The position numbers and the translations under genes are program-made. A DNA stretch of 64,000 nucleotides from Liopterus haemorrhoidalis. Lineage: Eukaryota; Arthropoda; Insecta; Coleoptera; Dytiscidae. Where the stretch lies: positions 50,276,250 to 50,340,249 of the forward strand of contig OZ020613.1 of NCBI GenBank assembly GCA_963971575.1. The letters run 5' to 3'. Below, piece by piece: positions 41,774 through 53,456 of this stretch. How positions within the stretch are numbered: the first letter of the stretch is position 1; each line of letters starts with the position of its first letter. Under the pieces are notes generated by a model, which was not told the DNA's origin, searched no databases, and saw only the letters and a program-made list of their open reading frames with translations.

Positions 41774-43115
41774 ATGGAGACAAAAAGCAAACTAGGTGGA
41801 CGTGCTATTAATAGTCAAAGTCGAGAAATAATTAGCAATGTTCTTGATTTTTTGAATAAGGAAAAGGCTGCGGGAGAATTTATTATACCACCCCAGTCAG
41901 TTAAAGACCGAGCAGTGGCAATTACGGGGGTTTCTGAAAGATCAATTCGTAGAATAGGAGCTGAAAAACGTAAAATTGAGAAAGGTAATAAAGGTATGCT
42001 AAATAGTCTAAAAACTATATTAATTTCATTCACTTTTTGCATTTAGGCGAGAGTTCCAAATTTTCTTCGCCAAGGAAGAAAATTAATAAGCCTGCTTCAA
42101 AGCCATAATTGATGATTTTGATAAGGGTGTCCTGAAAAGGATTATATTAAATATGCATGTGTCGGAAAAAAGGGTACCAATTCTAAAACACATTTTAGTG
42201 AAATTTAAGGAAGCCACAGGATATAGTGGAAGTCGAGAAAGCCTACGGATGATAATTAAATCTATAGGATTTAAATGGAGGAAGTCCAGCAATAACCGTA
42301 GGATTTTAATGGAAAGATCTGATATCCAAAAATGGCGTTTGGATTTCCTTCGCTCTATTCTGCGATATCGCCAAGAAGGGCGCCCGATTATTTATCTAGA
42401 TGAGACATATATCCATTCATCCCACACCACTCCAAAAATATGGACTGATTCTTCAGTCCTAACTAGCAGATTAATTATAGTTCATGCCGGAGGGAAAATG
42501 GCTTTGTACCTGGCGCTCTCCTTATATTTAAATCGGGTTTAAAGTCAATTAGTACCTAATCTACCTGCGCGGTCTGTACTGGTGATAGATAATGCGCCTT
42601 ACCACAGCGTTCAGATAGACAAGATGCCAACCATGTCTTCTAAAAAAGAAGATATGAAGAAGTGGCTGGAAATAAAAAATATTGTATTCCCTAGAGATGC
42701 TACTAGATCAGAACTATATGATATAATAAAAATTTATAAACCCAGATACAAGCGCTATGCGATTGATGAAATGGCAGCTTTAAAAAATCATCAGATTTTG
42801 CGACTACCTCCATACCACCCGGATTTAAATCCTATAGAATTAGTGTGGGCTTCTATGAAACAGTTTGTGTCGTCTCGTAATACAACGTTTAAATTGGAAG
42901 ACGTTAAAGAAATATGCAAGGAATTCTTCTCCTCTTTCTCGCAGGAAGAGTGGCAAACTAGATGCGCTCATGCAAAAAAATGCGAGAAAGATTTCTTACA
43001 ACGAGAGCACGATATCGATAGTGTTATTGAAAACATTATCATAAATGTGAATGACTGTAGTGATTCAGATTCAGATTCATCAGATTCTGATTTATCAGGG
43101 TTTGAATCACTATAA
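41774..43115 (+). pseudogene. Sailor-like (DD82E) Tc1/mariner-superfamily transposase
   Basis: The ATG at 41774 opens METKSKLGGRAINSQSREII, an HTH region with VSERSIRRIG, then a probable short intron (GAAAG|GTAATA to GCATTTAG|GCGAG, ending 42045). The frame is lost near 42106 and resumes ILKHILVKFKEATGYSGSRE and FKWRKSSNNRRILMERSDIQ. Catalytic residues: Asp in IYLDETYIH (about 42400), Asp in VIDNAPYHS (codon 42588) and Glu in HPDLNPIELVWA (codon 42837). Exactly 82 residues separate the last two, the spacing of the family named Sailor. A deletion and a stop near 42540 remove the segment before the second Asp. The C-terminus is Ser/Asp-rich (SDSDSDSSDSDLSG). No RT or second ORF. Confidence 0.85.
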
Positions 43116-43327
43116 CTACTTTTTCACTGATTTGTATATTGTATTGTATGTAATAATAATTTTATATTTAATATATTATATGTACTTATATGTACAAAAA
43201 TGTACTTCAATGAATAACCACGCACAGACTGGTAGCAGTCTATTGTGGTATTTATCTTTATTTTAGTGTTAAGTAACTAGTGTACAGACTATATGTAAAT
43301 ATGTATTTAAACTTAATAATGAAATAA

Positions 43328-43359
<32 letters not shown>

Positions 43360-43927
43360 ATAATCTTATTTATTTTATTTTACACTTTATTTATACCTAT
43401 TACTACTATGTATTTTATAACAATATGTTAAAAAATTTACATTGTTATGTAAGTATATTTAGCAGGAGAACATCTATATTACATTATTACATAGAATGTA
43501 AGCCTTTATTATTTACAATCTACTTGAAATTGCTGGAGTTTGTAAAAAGACGCGGGACGGGGGTGCCTGGCCAATAAACAAGTCGACAAAGTGAACGTCA
43601 AATGCAGTAATCACTTAAATCAAGCAGCTGCGTTTCTATAGTTTTGTTGTTCGACTGTGATGGGAGGAACTTGTGTTTATAGACATACCTAACTGATGAA
43701 TATAATGCACACGTGTAAGAATGTGAAGTTGTTCTCTGACTGTACTCTATATCTGACACTGTCTTTCATAGCGCCCTCTCTGTGCGCACTAAAAGACACG
43801 CCCGGCCACGAGATGTCCGGGTGTACATACTTTGATAACAAGAAGTGAGCTACATAATATTTTTTCAACATTTGTTTATTTTGAATTATAAATATTTGTC
43901 AAACAATAACAGGGACAGTAAATATTC

Positions 43928-43930
<3 letters not shown>
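43116..43930. other. Non-coding, (ATT)n microsatellite at 43328-43362
   Basis: Apart from the ATT tract there is a GC-richer patch at 43545-43830 without a coding frame or a recognised end. I could not identify the terminal repeats of the Sailor element. Confidence 0.4.

Positions 43931-43976
<46 letters not shown>
43931..43976. repeat. (TA)n microsatellite
   Basis: An uninterrupted TA tract directly beside one of the small CGTCGGTT-type repeats (43977-44340). Confidence 0.9.
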
Positions 43977-43978
<2 letters not shown>

Positions 43979-44340
43979 ATACAACCGACGTATTCAGACC
44001 AGTGATATCCAACAGGCGACCTAAGACCTACCGTTATTTAAAGGATTTCGCGTGTATATATGCCAGATATAGAATCTACCAGTTATAACTCTCAGGGCAC
44101 ACTGAGAGGGGTAAGAAAATCTCAAAAAAAAATTCTCTATGTTTAATAAACATTATTAGACCCAGTATATGGAACCGCTTTTTCAGTATCACCTGTATAA
44201 AAAAGTGTTGTTCAATCGACGTTGTCAGGCCTTGCGACGTTGCCAATTTTATCATAGTGTATAATATGATTTGTAAAGTTGAAAACATTCAAACCGACTC
44301 ATTCAGTCCTACTGCTCGGGAGTATGTTTACACTTACGAG
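43977..44340 (-). mobile_element. Small (TA)n-adjacent repeat, copy 1
   Basis: On the minus strand it contains GGCAACGTCGCAAGGCC, TGACAACGTCGATTGAACA and a terminal ACGTCGGTTGTATCAATA abutting the TA tract. Related halves abut TA tracts at 49500-49882, 49907-50230, 55890-56262 and 59640-60000. All lack coding capacity. Confidence 0.5.
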
Positions 44341-45521
44341 TGCATTTTAAATAAATAATAATAATATTATATGTGACAAAGCACTTGTTGATAATTCATA
44401 TACGTATTTGCAATATAACATGTGGATCAAAATGTCCTTGCTTCGGGCGGCTATGTTTTATATAAGAAAATCTCGTTTTTTTCGACAAATGATACGTGCA
44501 TCATGAATACTCAATTAACAAAAGAAGATCTGCAATTTATAATACGTAGCCATCTGAGACTGAAAGACTTTTTGATCATAAGTTAGTAATTACATTTAAT
44601 ATATTCCGATTATTATTTTATACATAAAATATATTCGGGGGATCCTCTTGTGCTGTTTTTTTCACGCGTTTTTGAAAATGATCACACTTCAAATTAAATA
44701 ATTTTGTTACTCAATAAAATGAAGAAATATTAGTCAATACTGTCGCACACCTGACCTGAAAAGCACAGCCACTAGGTTGTACAGCGCATTAAAATATATT
44801 TATACAAATTGTATCTTGGTTTTAATTATATTGGCATATTATTTACGTATTTTGTTATTAAGGACAATTATTACTATATAAACTCAGTAAACTATTACTG
44901 TCGTGATAATAAAAGGTAATATTTACAATTATATTTCTCATATGAAAAATAAAGAGAAGTCATCATCATCAATGACGCGACAGCCCGAGATGAGTCTAGG
45001 CCTCTTGATTTCAAGTTTTGTGAACACATTTTCAATCTGTGTACATGTAGGAGTAATATAGACGGGATTACGTCAATTTTTTAGCGCACACAGAAATGCC
45101 CATACAGCTTATAGCCGGTTGCGAACGGCTAAGCAGAGCCCGTAATTTGTCTAAATATTTTTTACAAAAATTATTTTAACAATTTAATTATTATCTACTA
45201 GCGAGCGGTCAACGGCAAGCACAAACGACTTAGCACTGGCAGCACAGGCTTGCTTGTGATAAGTAAAATTAAGCAAGATCCTTAAAATCACCGATAAACG
45301 AAACTCTATACACTAAAACGAAGTATGCGTGTCAGGTGGATCATAAAAGAGAAAAAAATAATAATTGTAAAAGGTTGTTTAATTACACCTTTTTGTTATA
45401 TCTCACTGTTTTTTTTTTTTTTTTTTTTTAAACTGAGTGCCGTTTCGGCTCTCGCAATTCTCAAATTTACGGTGAGCCGAAACTACAGTGAGTGAACTAA
45501 TCTGTGAAACATAACAACAAG
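44341..45521. other. AT-rich, no gene; could belong to the inverted repeat
   Basis: Nothing coding. Whether the left arm of the large inverted repeat extends into this stretch cannot be seen, because its partner would lie beyond the right edge of the window. Confidence 0.4.
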
Positions 45522-45612
45522 CATCATTTAACAACCTTATATCTTCTAAGTGAAATTTACAAAGTTGTGGTAAATTTACATATATAAATAAAATTAGAAG
45601 TTAAATCTGTTC

Positions 45613-46617
45613 TTTTTTATGGTTTTGTAGGTATGACCAAAAAATCCTTATACCGTCATTTTGTCGTCTGTCTGTCTGTCTGTTCGGTAAAAATTGTAGC
45701 CAAACGGCTAAAACTAGAGAGTTGAAATTTGACATTCTTATACAACTCTTTGACCCGCACATAGGAAAAATACTATAACATCTAAAAAACATATTCCCCT
45801 AAAAATATAAACAAATATATGCTAATCAAAAAAAATATATATATTTTTTTTACAAATCTGTGTATGGTATCAAATGAAAGCCCTTGGTACATGAATTGAC
45901 GATTAAAATTTTATTTTTGCGAGAATTTTGCGTGCAAAATTTTGTCCTACACCCTGTAGCCCAGATGGTTTAAATAAAAAATCTGAAAAAATTCTAAATA
46001 ATGAACATTGATGTGAACCGGAATTGTAGAATAGGAATTTTTGATCAGATTATGTTTTCGGAAAATAACGCATTTTTTGTGTTTTTAACTAAAATATGTA
46101 AAATATTTAATCCGCTATTTAACACAGTAAAGGAGTGGATGTTCGTAGTTTAGTGGTAACGTTCGCTTCGTAAGTTGCAAACTACTGTTCAACTCCCGTC
46201 AATTTTTATTTATCTGTTTTTTTTTTTATTTTTATTGTTTAAATTATTTTGTCAAAATTCTAGTTATATTTTGGCAAATGTTGCATTTAATTTTTAAAAG
46301 CGTAAATTTAATAACCAGTGGGAAGTGTTGAAATTATAATTTAATTCTATGTTTGAATGTATACGAAATCAGAGGGGCGAAGTTTATGACTTAAACAACC
46401 AATGGAAGCCGTAGGCGCAATTTTCAAAATATTAACGAACTTTGCTATATAAAAAAAAAATTGCAAATATTTAGAAACTCAAATAATGATATTAGGCATT
46501 CGAATGAAAATTAATAAAAAAATATTTTAACATAAAATTTGTTTTGGCTTCCCAAATAATCATCATTCACTAAATACCTGCGAAACCCTGAAACGTGTGA
46601 AAATACACACTTCACAT
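45613..46617 (-). mobile_element. 1-kb TIR element, copy C (left arm)
   Basis: Reverse-oriented copy with the same hairpin start (ending 46617), inverted ends and internal blocks as copies A and B. Its tRNA-like segment (46133-46201) differs from both. Identical to copy D because it lies in the inverted repeat. Confidence 0.85.
46133..46201 (+). other. tRNA-like segment of copies C and D
   Basis: TAGTTTAGTGG (a good A-box), a TTCGTAA loop that would place CGT at the anticodon, and TGTTCAACTCC (B-box). The flanking stem is weak. It is antisense to the element, as in copies A and B. The counterpart in copy D is at 63321-63389 on the minus strand. Confidence 0.65.
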
Positions 46618-47509
46618 AATTTTTTCTTGGTACCCATTTTTCGTTTCTACATGTTCCAAGTGAATGTAAGACGAAATTCACAAAAAAAAGTCTCTGTCTG
46701 TCTGATATGCTTTTTTTCTATGGGTTTATTTATCTGACATTCAAAAAACAAGAGCTATATATATTTTCTCGTAATTTAATGTGATGACAGAGTGAAACCA
46801 GGTTTCGAGCCTATTATATGGCATCTTAAAATTTTAAGTTAAGAGGCGAATGTAGCCACCTCCAAAGCCAATCGTTGCACGCGGGGTGCGGTGGCGAGAA
46901 GTCTTATTACGTCATTGGGGGAGTGACCAAAGTCGAAGTAGCTTACAGGGAGAGGGAAAAGTGTTAAATTTATAAATCAACCTGTATTTTTGGGAATCAT
47001 AAAATATAGACTAAATATATTCGAATCAATTTGATTTTTTTTTTAAATTTCAAGATATGAAAGAAAATATAAAACTTTTAATAAGTAAATAAGTAAATAA
47101 ATTTTAATAAAAAATAAAGTAAATAAATTAAATATTTTAATAAGTTTAAATTTGTATTGTGATTTATTTTTAATTTTAAATTTTACAGTGCTAAACTTTT
47201 TTCAATTTCACATGACTGTTACTCAGTAAATGAATAAAAATTACAAATGTTAACACTTGACCACTCTATATTGTAATTTTATCTTTAAAATAAGCCCTTG
47301 TATGTGATAAGTGATTAATATTTATTACCAATTCTGATTTTACAGTTAATTTTGTAGAAATAATAGTTTTTTTTTTATCACCAAAAATTATGTTAATAAT
47401 CATTAATGTAATAATAATAATATGTGTGAAGAAGTTTCTCCCCAATAATCCCCCCCGCTACGTCTCTGACCCTCATTGTAGACCGGTGGTTCTCAACATT
47501 TTTTCTTTT

Positions 47510-48400
47510 TATAGATATTTTAAAAAGACACTTATGTGCCAAAACGTAATTTTATAACTCAACAAACACAGGAAATACGACGGGATGTATAATTGACCCC
47601 AATAGTAGATTCATCCCTTTAGGGATTGATTAGGACAAAATCCTGAAATAAGTATTTCGGCATATGTAAGAGTAATCTTTGTAAGTAAACATCAAGTCGA
47701 TATCTCATTGGTCCTAAGATATCCTTTTTACCCTTAAAGGATGCAATTATAAAAAACTGTCAATAGCATTTCGAGACATTATAAAAATACACTTACGTGC
47801 CAAAATGAAATCTTATAACACAACAAACACAGGAAATACGACGGGATGTTATAATTCACCCCGTTTGTAGATTCAGCCTTTTAAGGGTTGATTAGGACAA
47901 AATCGTGAAATAAGTTTTTCAGCATTTGTATGAGTAATCTTTGTAAGCAAAAACCAAGTATGTATCATATTGGTCCTAAGAGATATTAAGGAATCCTTGA
48001 ATTCACAGTTCACCCCTCTTCACCCTTTAGGGATGAAATTTTTAAAAACTGTCAATACCTTTTCGAGATATTTTAAAAAGATACTTATGTGCCAAAAATA
48101 AATTTTGTAACTCAACACAGGAAATACGACGGGATGTATAATTCATCCCAATTGTAGATTCACCCCTTTAGGGGTTTATTAGGAGAAAATCCCGAAATAA
48201 GTTTTTCGGCATTTCCATGGGTAATCTTTATAATCAAAAACTAAGTCGATATCCCATCAGCCATAAGAGATATTAAGGAATCCGTGAAATCACATTTCAC
48301 CCCTTTTCGCCCCTTGGGAGTTAAATTTCGAAAAATCCCTTCTTAGTGGGTGCATATGTCATAGAGGGAATATACTCTCCAAATTTCAAGTTTCTAGACC
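47510..48400. repeat. Tandem array, three units of 261-288 bp
   Basis: GGAAATACGACGGGATG recurs at 47571, 47832 and 48120. Each unit also has GATTCA-CCTTTAGGG, GGACAAAATC-TGAAATAAG and CAAGT-GATATC-CAT. It runs into (GTCA)n and (TAGA)n tracts at 48436-48505. This is an insect repeat of unassigned class with a microsatellite-like end. A mirror copy is in the right arm. Confidence 0.7.
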
Positions 48401-48519
48401 CAGGGGTTTAAGCTGGGCGGTGATGAGTGAATGAGTCAGTCAGTCAGTCAGTCAGGACATTTCATTTTATATATATAGATAGAAGATAGATAGATAGATA
48501 GATAGCAACCATGTTCTGA

Positions 48520-49499
48520 CCATTTGGTTATAGTTAACTAAGCTTTCAGAAGCCGGCCATAATTATTTAACTTAATTTTTGGGACCATTTTTTGCGTCAA
48601 TATGAATTTGTATTCTACCACGGAAAGTCTAAAATAAAATAGAGTTTCGGTGTGGGCCAAAAAATTAGTGCTAAATATTAATTTATTTTCATAAATAAGG
48701 GCTCATTTTAAAGATAAAAGTACAATCTATAGGATTCTAGCTATGGAATTTGCAATTGTTATTGATTTACGGAGTAACAGTGATGTGCAGTTAGACAAAC
48801 TTTAGGACATTGTAAATCTGAAAATTAAAAATAAAACCAAATTTTAACTCTTAAATCCAACGGAGCCAATCTTTATCTTCAAATTAAAAAAAAAATCAAA
48901 TTGATCCGACAACATTTGGTTCAAATTCTTTGGCCTTTCCAAATGCACGTTTCCGTTGCGCGTAACCCAGGTACATTACGCTCTTAAACGTACACATAAA
49001 TGTTCAATACTCTAAAATGAAATGGGAACTTTTGTTTTACAATTATTTTTATTTTTTACAACTAAGAAAAGTAATTGCTTCAACGAGTTATTTGTAATTT
49101 GAAAGCTTTTGTGTTCTTCTTTGGAATTAAGAATAAATTATGGACATTGATGTCCGTATTAGAATAATTTTCTGTGAAATATATGAACAAAGTTCAAACT
49201 TATTAAAATGTACATTTATTTGGGATTCTAATAAAAATATTAAATAAATTTAACGACTCATTTGAAGCAGTAACATTCAGCACGCTTTAAAAAATCTATA
49301 AACTATAAAAATGTAATTATTTCTAAATTGAAAAAAAAAGAAGAATTTCATGGCGCAAATACCAAAATTTTAATTTGAACAAATTTGATACAAATCGGTT
49401 ATATGCATTGTTTTCTACGAGTCTGCCAAAATTAAATTTGAGTTAAAAGTTTTTCTGTAAGACAAATTGAAAGAAAATATTTAAGTTCTTACAATGAAT
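48520..49499. other. Arm sequence without recognised features
   Basis: AT-rich. No coding frame or inverted ends beyond the arm itself. Confidence 0.5.
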
Positions 49500-50230
49500 T
49501 AAAATTATCATGACTGGAATGTTTATCTAATCCATTGTACATTGTTGCCAGATTTAAGGCTTGACAACGTCGACTGAATTGTGCTGGTCTGACAAAGTCG
49601 GAATCGTACATTTTTTGTATAAAAAGTTATATACAAAAACTACTGGTGCGCACTCTTCACGACAAATCAGTGAACTAAATTTGTATAAAAATATACGATC
49701 TACCCTCGTATTCAGACCATTTTTGAAATTTTCTCTGTCATCGCTGCAATATAATCAGGGTGCAAGAGCTCCAAAAAACATGAAAAACGTTTTCAGACCA
49801 TTCCCCTGGTCTGAAAACGTCAATTTTGGTTTGACACCGTCCATTGAATATATAGAATTGGCTTGCATAAGCGGTAAAACAAATATATATATATATATAT
49901 ATATATTTATCTGACCGACGTTGTCAAGCCATGTACATGCAACAGACAACCACAGACCCACCGAATCTAATGGGATTTTAGGAGTATATGTATCAAAAAT
50001 AGAAAGAGCGCACTTTGCACTCCTGGAGCAACCTTCAAGGGGTAACGAATTATGAAAAAAACATTTTTGCTATATTTGATAACCGGTATTAAACCCCATA
50101 CATGTTTACGTCGTAGTCAGGTCATTTGTGTATAATTTGTATATGCTGACGACGTACGCAATCCCGTACAGTGTTGTCGGTATTTACATCGTTTCTGTAA
50201 ACAAATATCCTCCTGTTGACCTGCATTTGA
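49500..50230. mobile_element. Two small repeats around a (TA)n tract
   Basis: 49500-49882 (with GGCTTGACAACGTCGACTGA and ending GCATAAGCGGTAAAACAAATA) and 49907-50230 (starting CTGACCGACGTTGTCAAGCC) meet at a TA tract of about 24 bp. The first half is part of the inverted-repeat arm. The second is unique to the left side, so the arm ends within the TA tract. Confidence 0.6.
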
Positions 50231-50727
50231 CGATTGTCTAGCGATAATTATAAAATTTACGTATATTTCAATATGACATAATTTTTATTTTAGGATTAAT
50301 AGTTCATTTATAAGGTTTCTCGGTTAATCTAATGTTTACTATTGACATTCAATGAATGTCAATAACAATCAATAGTATTTAAAAATTTATATGAGGCTAA
50401 AAATTTTATTTTTGATCGGTTGCAGTGGTAATAATAAAATATTTTTTTTACTTGCATTCCGCTACATCATCAGAACTGTTTTTGTACTTCCTATGATTCT
50501 TTTCACTTACGAATTTTTTAAATTATTTAACTTGAACTTCGAAACTATTTTTCAAGAATGAAAGTGAATCTAATTTTTCTATTTCTTGATACGTTTTCCA
50601 TTTACCATGTACGCCATAAAAATTATAGTATAATAAAACAATAATTCAAAACATTTTACTGTACGACCAACACAGAGCGTGTCATGGTAGTTTTTTTTTA
50701 TATATGTATAATAATAATTTTATTTAT

Positions 50728-51160
50728 GGGTGCTCCAACATCTATACTCTATCTCAGAAAGACTGATAGTAATAAATCATTTTGTCAGGCAGTTACCAGT
50801 GGCGTGCACATTTTAAACACGTTTAAATTGGTTTTGTGTATTTCTATATTACTATTTATCATTTTATTAAACGCACGCCTGTGACCATATTTATCATATC
50901 ATTAAACACACCCTTGTGACCATATTTTTCCTCAAAATTTTAGGGTCAAATTTTTATGATCTATTGTGTTTAACCCTAGTTCGTGTTCCCATATAATATG
51001 TGCGGCACACTCGGTTGTTTATAACAATATTTCGTTTCGAACTATTCATATTTTGTCGCTTTTGTTTTGCCGCTTCTGTGTGAAAAACAATAACTTTTTA
51101 CAAATAATAAATTTTATTATTATCAGTCTTTCTGAGATAGAGTATAGGTTATTAGCACCC
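50728..51160. mobile_element. 433-bp TIR element
   Basis: GGGTGCT (50728) and AGCACCC (ending 51160) bound a pair of inverted repeats whose inner 27 bp (50742-50768 against 51121-51147, including CTATACTCTATCTCAG) match perfectly. A 35-bp direct duplication lies inside (50863-50932, with TGTGACCATATTT twice). Frames crossing it are not coding. Confidence 0.75.
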
Positions 51161-51606
51161 TGTTACATTAATGAATTTTACATTGTACATTTCATATTTA
51201 AATTTACCATTGACCAACCGTCTTTTTTATTTAAACACGATGTCTTAGTAATTTGGGAAAAAAAATATGATAACCCGAGTCTGCCCAAAGAATCGAATTA
51301 TAGTATTGAAATTTTCCGGAACAAACCGAAAGTACTGCATATCAAGGACAACTTTGATTTTTTAAATGGTAACGTATGCCGAGTTGGGTGTCTTTGGAGC
51401 TTTTGAAAAGATTTAACTATTACTTAAAGATTGTTTACTATATTTTACGCTTTAACCTCTTAATCCGTGAATAAACAAACACATTTTTATTTTTGTAAAA
51501 TAATTTAAAAGATTTTCGCCAAAAAGCGTTAGTTTCCCACCTTATCTCCTAGAGAGGTTGATCTAAAAATCTGAAAAAATCTCCATTATGTACATTGTTG
51601 GAAACC
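51161..51606. other. AT-rich; inverted fragment of a diverged 1-kb-type repeat
   Basis: The end of this stretch (about 51480-51606) contains GATCTAAAAATCTGAAAAAA and CATTATGTACATTG, matching on the opposite strand the conserved block before CTACAGGGTG in the 1-kb TIR elements, with many differences. The hAT element inserted into it. Confidence 0.4.
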
Positions 51607-51779
51607 GGATTAGTTAGGGCTCTCAGACGTCCCGGAAAACCGGGATTGTCCCGGTTTTGAGGTCTAAGTCCCGGTGTCTCAAGACAGTCTCTCGGGACGC
51701 CTATTTGTCCCGGTTTTGTGTATTTTAATAATTTATTAAGTCAGTCAGGAGTCGCCGCGGGAACGCACATCATTGGACA

Positions 51780-53018
51780 AATTTTAATTTGTCCGACGGT
51801 AAAGAAAGTAAAGCGCCAAAAACTCTATTAAAGTTTTTTAATGACCCATTAAGTGAGGCATACTTCTGGTTCATTCATAGCCAGGCCGAATCGGTCAATA
51901 TGAAAATATTACAAATTGAGGGAAAAAACAAATCTATAATGGAAGTTTTCGGTGTATTAAAAGATACAGCAGCTATGTTTGAAGAAAGATACAGACAGTG
52001 TTTTTACCAAAACGTGTAGAAACAATTTTGAAAGAACGTGAAGAATCTGGGGAAGAATACTAGAAATGAAATTAATAATTTTGAAATGGAAGTTACTAAT
52101 TTCTATGAAACGTTTATTGAATATTTAAATAAGTGGATAAAACCTCTTGAACATTTTTCAATATTTTGATGGATGGTTTTAAAAGAAAAATCAGAATGGA
52201 AAAATGTACAACAAACATTAAATTACTTCAACAATAAGAATATTGAAATAAATGAGAGTTATTAATTCAACCAAATATCAACAGTGTGAAAAATTGTTGA
52301 ACTAAAAATTGCAGTAAATAAAGACTGGAAGTCTAAAACCGCTTAAAAAAGTGGATAATAATTTTATCCCAGATGCATAAGGAATTTACAGAACAGTATT
52401 TAGATTTTCTAAAAATTTGTGAATACGTTTTTTCTATTCCAGGCCACAATGCAAACGTCGAACGTATTTTCTCGCTGATGGAAATTCAGCGGACCGACGA
52501 GCGTAATTCGCTATCATGTGATACTGAAGAGGCCATTGGCGCACCCAGGAATTTTTGTTGTGGGGGGGGGGGGGAAGACAAAATTATTTAAATTATGAAT
52601 AAGGTGCTAAATTTCAAGTGATGATCTAAAACAAAAAAATCCTCGCTTCGGAAATACAAAGTCATGACCTAAAACAAAAAAGGTCCTCACTTCTAAAATA
52701 CAAGTGATGACCTAAAAAAAAAGGTCCTCGCTTCGGAAATATAAAGTGATGACTTAAAAAAGGGTTCTCACTTGTAAAATACAACTGACGACCGGAAAAA
52801 AAGATTCTCAACTCTGTTTTAAAATTTTCTAGTGTGTTTGTGTGTTTTTATTTTTATTTCCTTCCTTCTTAGGGGGGGGGCGGTCCCCTCCCCTGGGTGC
52901 GCCACTGGTAGAGGCTATTCTACAGTGCGTGGTAAATTTTGATTTTAGTTGTAATGACTACGTTTTAAAAGAAGGCGAATTGTTAAAAAGAGCTAAATTC
53001 AACCAAAAGTATTTATAA
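51780..53018 (+). pseudogene. hAT transposase remnant, C-terminal half
   Basis: Frames give SDGKESKAPKTLLKFFNDPL, YFWFIHSQAESVNMKILQIE and VLKDTAAMFEERYRQCF, then scattered pieces in several frames, then FLKICEYVFSIPGHNANVER and IFSLMEIQRTDERNSLSCDT. After the nested MITE it ends ILQCVVNFDFSCNDYVLKEG and a stop near 53018. The PGHNANVERIFSLM segment is the hAT C-terminal dimerisation core. The zinc-finger N-terminus and first Asp are absent, so the gene was shortened before it decayed. This subfamily differs from the TTF-type hAT at 11 kb. Confidence 0.8.
52542..52906. mobile_element. Nested hAT-type MITE with a tandem array
   Basis: CATTGGCGCACCCAGG and, inverted, CAGTGGCGCACCCAGG are its ends. 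Flanks GAAGAGGC and GTAGAGGC are an 8-bp duplication with one difference. The inside is a 40-45-bp tandem array of about 4.5 units (52620-52810) built on GATGACCTAAAACAAAAAAG and CCTCGCTTCGGAAATA, with G-runs at both ends. It interrupts the hAT gene. Confidence 0.8.
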
Positions 53019-53456
53019 AATGCTTTTGTATGGATTTTATTTGGAAATAATTTATTGTAGTGCTTTTTTGTCATAGAACGCGCCGAAACGACATACAGAC
53101 ACCTATTTTCGACGGGTATTTAAAAGTATTAAAATTATTTGAAAATTATTATATCAACTATTGAACAAGAATTTACTGTGAACTTGTAATCTAAATACTT
53201 TAAATTTCATATACCATAAGTTAAGATCTGGATATCATTTTTTTAAATAAAAAGCGCTGATTTATTGTAATAATTTATTAATTATTTATTGTAATTTTAA
53301 TTTTGTGTTAGAAATAAAACAATAATAATTGTAATATAAAATCTAATTAATTCCTCCCGATTAGTTAAAAAATTGCGCGTACAGCATCAAGCCCCCCTCA
53401 CCCTGTCACTCCGCCCCGGTTTGCTCTGTCGACAATCTGAGAGCCCTAGGATTAGT

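Larger units (their letters stand above)
45522..49899 (+). repeat. Large inverted repeat, left arm
   Basis: Every position x pairs with 109522 - x in the right arm, from 45522 (64000) to the TA tract at 49899 (59623). No length difference occurs in 4,378 bp, and every segment I compared was an exact reverse complement, including homopolymers such as C7 near 47455. The arm holds copy C of the 1-kb TIR element, a 270-bp tandem array (47510-48400) and a small repeat abutting the TA tract. Short frames within it are not genes. Confidence 0.95.
51615..53448 (+). mobile_element. hAT element with 8-bp TSD, nested MITE inside
   Basis: TAGGGCTCTCAGA at 51615 and its reverse complement ending 53448 are the ends. 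GGATTAGT flanks them perfectly (51607-51614 and 53449-53456), the 8-bp target duplication expected of hAT. The interior is a degenerate transposase gene interrupted by a second, smaller hAT-type MITE. Confidence 0.9.

Noticed and set aside
45601..45792. Short frame MFFRCYSIFPMCGS found in several copies of the 1-kb TIR element
   Set aside because: It recurs because the repeat recurs. It runs through the (GACA)n tract, varies without bias to synonymous sites, and has no domain.
49561..49914. 117-codon frame at the end of the left arm and its mirror at 59605-59961
   Set aside because: The C-termini run into the TA tract as repeated Tyr-Ile. It is repeat sequence without a recognisable protein.
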